The notes below the pieces were generated by a model, which saw only the letters and a program-made list of their open reading frames with translations, did not search any database and was not told the origin of the DNA. This document shows, piece by piece, positions 13,201 to 16,515 of a stretch of 16,515 bases of DNA; within the stretch, counting starts at the first letter, position 1; every line of letters begins with the position of its first letter. The position numbers were made by a program, and so were the translations under genes. This stretch comes from JBDRNO01 sp043811005 (lineage in GTDB: Bacteria; Bacteroidota; Bacteroidia; NORP154): the NCBI GenBank assembly GCA_043811005.1, contig JBDRNO010000065.1:1-16515 (forward strand), read 5' to 3'.

Positions 13201-15495
13201 AACAGTTTCCTGTTGATTGGCAACCAATCGTTTAAAGGTGATCTTTCATCACAGATGGTGGCAGAAGAAAAGCAAAAAGCCGGGCATTTGATTGATCAAC
13301 TCGGGCAACTAAACCGTGAATCATTGCAATCATTACATTCCCTGTTTTTACAAAAAACAACAGGTATTGTACAAAAGATCAGCGATGATCTTAAACATCC
13401 GGATGTCAACAGTTTAATAAAAAAAGACAGGAAAGCCGCCCGTGTATTGGAACAACTAAAAAAGAAGCTCACAGGCATACCTCCTTTATGGTTAATAAAT
13501 CAACACCTGTTATACAATGCAGCTTTAGCGGAATTACGGCTTTTATCATTCAGGAACCTGCTGCGAACAATATTCAGTAACATCACCATTGAAACAGAAC
13601 GAATGGTTGAAACCACCGTTCTCAAGAATCTTTCCGGTTTGGATGGATACATCAGTAAATATTTAGAAGAATTAAGAAAAGGTCACCCGGCAAAATTCAA
13701 TCCTCAAAAAGCAGGTATCCGGTTTGACCAGGATGATTTCCAACCTTTTTTCGGGGGAATTATTGACGCCACTTTTAAAAAGATCAAATCAGCCATCAGT
13801 AAATTCCCCGAAACAGTGGATATAATGGACGAAGGATCATTCGATAATTTTGAGTTTATTCAGTACGATGAACCCGGGATTGAAATGATCAATATTTTCA
13901 TCTCACGTCTTTTGGATTATTTAATACAGGATGAATTGATTGAACCTCTGCAAAAAATATTTGGCGAACTACCTGGGGAATTACAAAAATCAAACATTAC
14001 AGGGCGTAATGTTGTTAATATGATCTCTTACAGCATTGATCAGACGAATGCAGATGTTGTTGCTAATGCCGGTTTCGTATCATTTATTAAAGAAGAACAG
14101 CTAAAAATTATCAACCAGTTTAACAAAACAGTGGACATAAAGACCCAAACCGTACTTCAGATAAATGAACGCCTCAACTCTGTTTCTGAGAGGCTTTCGC
14201 TTTATACTTTTACGAAAATTACCCGGAATTTAACGCAGTATATTAAAAAACAGGAGACAAAAAAAGCATTTTCATTCATGCGGAATAATCTTCTAAAGAT
14301 CAGATCATTTGCAATTGACCAAATAGACCAATTATGGTACCGGCAGAGCAAAGCTCTTTTATTGGCAAAGAGCTTAACTCCTGCTGAATCCCGCAGGCAA
14401 ACTGGAGTAAATGACCTGCTGAATCTTTTGGATGATGTTTCCATTAATGAAGATGTAATAAATAAACTGCCGTTCTACTATCAGCAGTTGTTCCTGAGCA
14501 AACATCATTATCATAATGAATTCTGGGTAGGAAGGGAAAAAGGGCTGGCAGGGATAAAAAAATCCATTGACAGGTATAAAACCGGGTTTACCGGGGGTAT
14601 TATAATCGTTGGAGAACAAAATTCAGGCAGGACCTTTTTCTCGCAATATATAAGCTCCAGATATTTTGATAACCCTGATATATATACGGTAAATCCTGTT
14701 TACCAGGGTTCGGTTGATCCGGAAGTTTTTAAGGAAACCCTACAAAAATCCCTTAACCTGTATGGTTCTTATGAGGAGATATTCAACGGTATTCCTAAAA
14801 ACAGCATTGTGATAATTGATGACCTGGAGCTGTGGTGGGAGAAAAGCCCGGGCGGCTTTAAAGTAATTGATATTATTACCGGACTGATAGAACAATTCAA
14901 TAATAAATGCCTGTTTATTATTAATTCAAACATACATAGCTTTAACTTCATGACCAGGATAAGAAAATTTGAAAATTTTATCCTGAACATTGTTGAATGT
15001 GAGTCATTCAATGCCGAACAATTAAAGGACATCATTCTTTTCCGCCATCAGTCGGGCGGCATTAAATTCATGTTGAATGATAAGATACAGGACAGGTTCC
15101 GTTCGCTGGATCATGCAAGATTATTTTCCAGGTATTTTAATTATTCCAAAGGAAATGTAGGTGTAGCGCTGCAGGCGTGGATGGCAAATATAACCGGCTT
15201 TGATAATAATATTATTTCTATGAAGCCACCGAAAACACCTGACCTGTCTGTGCTGGATTATTTGGAAACCGGGTGGCTTGTAATAATTCTTGAATTTATC
15301 CTTCACAAGCGATTATCCTTTGAGCGCCTCAAAAGGATCACCTTACAGGATGCTGAATCCTTGCAAAACACCATCAATAACCTGAAACGGCTCGGGATAA
15401 TAGCAGAATCCTCCCGGCAGGCAGATGTTTTGGAATTGAACCGGTTTCTTTATGCACATTTGAAGAACAAATTGGTGGAGATGGAGATGTTGTAA
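10291..15495 (+). CDS. Giant fusion: SLC12-type cation-chloride cotransporter with C-terminal AAA-like NTPase
   Basis: A 1734-residue protein. Residues 1-427 form a membrane domain of about 12 helices that opens with KFGTFAGVFTPSILTILGVI and M-R-M-G-W-V-V-G, the signature start of SLC12 cotransporters, which move Cl- with Na+ and/or K+. Residues about 450-760 match the SLC12 cytosolic domain: NWRPNIILFSGG, EPNTAFLGW (547-555), VDIWWNG (596-602) and D-L-T-F-L-G-I-P-E. Residues about 760-1420 are mainly helical and unrecognised. Residues about 1431-1650 are a P-loop NTPase: GEQNSGRT (1441-1448), IVIIDD (1506-1511), F-I-I-N-S-N as sensor 1 (1542-1547) and a helical lid with RHQSGG (1585-1590). 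The end (about 1655-1734) resembles a winged helix. Walker A has Arg in place of Lys. The single frame is intact over 5.2 kb. Eukaryotic SLC12 proteins are about 1000-1200 residues and bacterial ones usually shorter, with no NTPase. Ion choice and the role of the NTPase are unknown; gating by nucleotide or assembly is an inference. Confidence 0.85.
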   Translation: MIQPKKFGTFAGVFTPSILTILGVIMYMRMGWVVGESGLTGALIIIMIAHVISVSTGLSISSIATDKKIKTGGIYYMLSRSLGLPMGGAIGITIFVGTALSISLYVVGFCENFIGIDPIREFLGLSASINDFRIVGTVVIILLVILAFISTSLAIKTQFIILAAIALSLISIFIGFFLNTEFVPVNVAIQPVKDALPLEVVFAIFFPAVTGFTAGVAMSGDLKDPKKAIPTGTMAAIGIGLLIYTGLAIGFAYFVNRDLLINDNNFLMKIAWSSPLLIAGIWGATLSSALGGILGGPRILQAISKDKITPKLLAKGYGQNNEPRNALIFTFLIAEAGILIGDLNIIARVVSMFYLAAYGFINLAYALEKWASSDFRPSFNISKFIGIIGFFACFAVMFKLDTLAMIAAFMIICGIYLYLRKKELQLDFGDVWQSVWSSIIRTTLHEMDRKEMEERNWRPNIILFSGGTNVRPYLIEFGKYLVGKLGFLSNFDLIENKSANVLFPKHKQSISRETESFKGVFTRKLSCRDIYEGIEMIARTYGFAGIEPNTAFLGWLRQSKEPERFIKMIKTITDLDLNLMIMNYNNEKGFGKKKLVDIWWNGASNNCNLALSLMKFIWLSDDWREAKVRLLIVNPVNDESDKIHKDTNRILENLRVDAEVRVINNQIEQKPLYEIIRVESINTDLTFLGIPEIQQGREKESVDNANKLIQNIGTVILIKASSYFKELQIGVKQKLIAKKEQLPDGIDLIIKAKMTIPEISLPEKEITANQVKSLSGNITMLVENYYQNHISGIIQLNNDLTHSIRQLADKSFANIEKIAFREDTVNQWKLISDIQTNFLVRSRKIIEEFHGEILEIQKDKLLQAITNFLNDLDDKIKSTPKQVIVHYDLNDLKPEKNDNISIRRSKFYKRLKIKITPGKSSVKYIIHYKRLISSYLPVEVPRSLNEILDDWGLFNLQYIIELQRSLNSVRNSFLLIGNQSFKGDLSSQMVAEEKQKAGHLIDQLGQLNRESLQSLHSLFLQKTTGIVQKISDDLKHPDVNSLIKKDRKAARVLEQLKKKLTGIPPLWLINQHLLYNAALAELRLLSFRNLLRTIFSNITIETERMVETTVLKNLSGLDGYISKYLEELRKGHPAKFNPQKAGIRFDQDDFQPFFGGIIDATFKKIKSAISKFPETVDIMDEGSFDNFEFIQYDEPGIEMINIFISRLLDYLIQDELIEPLQKIFGELPGELQKSNITGRNVVNMISYSIDQTNADVVANAGFVSFIKEEQLKIINQFNKTVDIKTQTVLQINERLNSVSERLSLYTFTKITRNLTQYIKKQETKKAFSFMRNNLLKIRSFAIDQIDQLWYRQSKALLLAKSLTPAESRRQTGVNDLLNLLDDVSINEDVINKLPFYYQQLFLSKHHYHNEFWVGREKGLAGIKKSIDRYKTGFTGGIIIVGEQNSGRTFFSQYISSRYFDNPDIYTVNPVYQGSVDPEVFKETLQKSLNLYGSYEEIFNGIPKNSIVIIDDLELWWEKSPGGFKVIDIITGLIEQFNNKCLFIINSNIHSFNFMTRIRKFENFILNIVECESFNAEQLKDIILFRHQSGGIKFMLNDKIQDRFRSLDHARLFSRYFNYSKGNVGVALQAWMANITGFDNNIISMKPPKTPDLSVLDYLETGWLVIILEFILHKRLSFERLKRITLQDAESLQNTINNLKRLGIIAESSRQADVLELNRFLYAHLKNKLVEMEML

Positions 15496-15532
15496 ATATA
15501 GAACATAACTTTGTAATTTGTTTATTTCTTTT

Positions 15533-15774
15533 GGGCGTGCCCCCGCACATAATTTTTTATTTTCATATAAATTTTTTGTTTTTACCGGCTGAGGACTTCC
15601 GGCTGTCGATTATTATTAACACACCAAAATTATGTGCGGGGTCGGGCTGTCCGCTATATCTTTTGGCTGGCTGGCAAGTTTTGCAAAGATTTTTCGTGGC
15701 TCCCCTGTCGCCCCTTAAAATCAACAAAAATAAGCCATCCAGCCAAAAGGATGCCGCTCCCATCCCTCACGCAG
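15533..15774. repeat. Composite palindromic element upstream of a tyrosine recombinase gene
   Basis: The element is closed by GCGTG (15535-15539) pairing with CACGC (15768-15772). Inside is a perfect 16-bp hairpin, CCCCGCACATAATTTT (15541-15556) with its complement at 15626-15641, around a 69-nt loop. Then comes a long imperfect stem: 15641-15675 pairs with 15734-15767, including CTTTTGGCTGG with CCAGCCAAAAG. GC-rich arms in an AT-rich setting and the multi-branched fold mark it as a defined unit. From memory, similar elements containing GGGTCGGGCT and ATCCCTCACGC are dispersed in Bacteroidetes. It may be a recombination site or a non-autonomous mobile repeat; it may also end transcription of the gene at 15495. 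The 343-bp gap 15496-15838 holds only this element and the recombinase promoter. Confidence 0.7.
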
Positions 15775-15787
15775 GTAATTTTCACCC

Positions 15788-15817
15788 TTTACATTTTAGT
15801 GAAATTTTATATCTTTG
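15788..15817 (+). promoter_or_regulatory. Promoter of the tyrosine recombinase gene
   Basis: TATCTTTG (15810-15817) matches TAnnTTTG exactly and lies 21 nt before the ATG at 15839. A TTT stretch at 15788-15790 lies 19 bp upstream as a weak -33 element. This is the best promoter match in the window. Confidence 0.55.
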
Positions 15818-15838
15818 TTATACTTAAATCTAAACATT

Positions 15839-16515
15839 ATGAAGAACAAACTTGATAAAACGGTACGATTAGGTCATCTATTTCATCGGGATAAGCATCA
15901 GATCCGAATGGATTTTCCCAATGAACCTGAATTGAGAAAGGCAGTAGATAATATTGAAGGGAGAAAGTGGAGTGCGACAAAAACGTGTTGGTATGTAGAA
16001 AACACTCCTGCGAATTTTAAAAAGGTTTTAGAGGTGTTTGAAGGCAAGGCGCAGATTGTTGGGAGAAATTTATTTGACATGAAGGAAAAACAGGGCTTAG
16101 AGAAAAAAGTCAGACAAGAAAAAAATGATATTGACGATTTGGAGATGGACCAGGTTCTTTTAAATGATAAAATCATAGAGGGGAAAGAAGAAGAAGAAAA
16201 ATTTGAAAAAGAAACAAAAAAATTAATAAATAAGCCGGTTTTAGCATGCCTGGTTGAGGAGAAATTTGACAGGGAAATGAAGCTTAGGGGAAAAAGCCCG
16301 AAAACGATAGAGACTTATAAAAGTTTGGTCAATCATTTTTTGCATTATCATAAAAATGAAGATATCCGGAATATAGAAGCGGAGGAGATAAAAAAGTACA
16401 TTATGTACAAGATAGATGTTTTAAAATTTTCCAAATCATATCAGAATCAGTTGATCAATGCTTTGAAGAGATATTTTGAATATGTTTATGAACGTATGTT
16501 TGAAGATTTTGAATT
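15839..16515 (+). CDS. Tyrosine recombinase (phage integrase family), N-terminal part (3' partial)
   Basis: The frame opens at ATG 15839 and runs 225 codons to the right edge. Residues about 10-67 form a small module (LFHRDKHQIRMDF, then G-R-K-W-S-A-T-K-T-C-W-Y-V) seen at the front of many Bacteroidetes integrases, where such modules are thought to contact arm-type sites. Residues 80-132 are a charged, probably coiled linker. Residues about 137-222 match the SAM-like core-binding domain of tyrosine recombinases: L-V-E-E-K-F-D-R-E-M-K-L-R-G-K-S-P-K-T-I-E-T-Y, then I-E-A-E-E-I-K-K-Y-I and a Q-N-Q-L-I-N-A-L-K-R-Y-F-E-Y helix. The catalytic R-H-R-Y domain lies beyond the window, so activity cannot be judged. 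The composite palindrome directly upstream is a candidate site of action. Confidence 0.85.
   Translation, partial: MKNKLDKTVRLGHLFHRDKHQIRMDFPNEPELRKAVDNIEGRKWSATKTCWYVENTPANFKKVLEVFEGKAQIVGRNLFDMKEKQGLEKKVRQEKNDIDDLEMDQVLLNDKIIEGKEEEEKFEKETKKLINKPVLACLVEEKFDREMKLRGKSPKTIETYKSLVNHFLHYHKNEDIRNIEAEEIKKYIMYKIDVLKFSKSYQNQLINALKRYFEYVYERMFEDFE

Noticed and set aside
15533..15774. Classical integron attC site
   Set aside because: The GTTRRRY/RYYYAAC core sequences are not found at the ends; only a branched fold and the neighbouring recombinase support the idea.
15563..15855. Several open frames on both strands over the composite palindrome
   Set aside because: The arms of a GC-rich inverted repeat keep frames open by chance; none has a family match, and one overlaps the recombinase start.

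Overview
The window looks like a chromosomal segment of an environmental member of the Bacteroidetes. The evidence is a type IX secretion (T9SS) type B sorting domain, a GldM C-terminal-like protein, promoter motifs of the TAnnTTTG class instead of TATAAT, few Shine-Dalgarno sequences, an AT-rich composition, and many small palindromic repeats between genes. No rRNA, tRNA, CRISPR array or complete insertion sequence was seen.

Layout. Positions 2-247 (+) are the 3' end of a secreted protein with a T9SS sorting tail; it converges on a minus-strand operon across a strong hairpin. That operon (3159 to 358) encodes an ECF sigma factor, a single-pass membrane protein of 569 residues and a small secreted GldM-C-like protein. 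It resembles an envelope-sensing or T9SS-linked regulatory unit. An MFS exporter (3530-4714, +) follows, lying between two imperfect direct repeats. Next is a minus-strand operon for a 2-oxoacid:acceptor (pyruvate-type) oxidoreductase: a 764-residue fusion of gamma subunit, NAD(P)H/FAD oxidoreductase and two-cluster ferredoxin, followed by the alpha subunit. The TPP-binding beta subunit is absent from the window. Upstream of this operon are two opposed arrays of short repeats at exact 10-bp spacing.

Further right is a minus-strand toxin-antitoxin operon: an antitoxin, a ParE/RelE-type toxin overlapping it by 25 nt, and a short nucleotidyltransferase. A 547-bp intergenic region packed with palindromes separates it from the most striking gene (10291-15495, +). 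This 1734-residue protein has an SLC12-type cation-chloride cotransporter at its N-terminus, with membrane domain and SLC12 cytosolic domain. After that come about 660 residues of unrecognised, mostly helical sequence and a C-terminal AAA-like P-loop NTPase with a winged-helix-like end. The window closes with a large composite palindromic element (15533-15774) directly upstream of a tyrosine recombinase gene that runs off the right edge.

How the genes work together. The sigma factor probably controls its own operon and perhaps envelope or T9SS genes. The oxidoreductase would link 2-oxoacid oxidation to NAD(P)H through its built-in electron-transfer modules, provided a beta subunit is encoded elsewhere. 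The SLC12-NTPase fusion suggests ion transport coupled to nucleotide-dependent sensing. The recombinase with its structured element, the toxin-antitoxin cassette and the dense repeats mark the right half as more plastic than the left.
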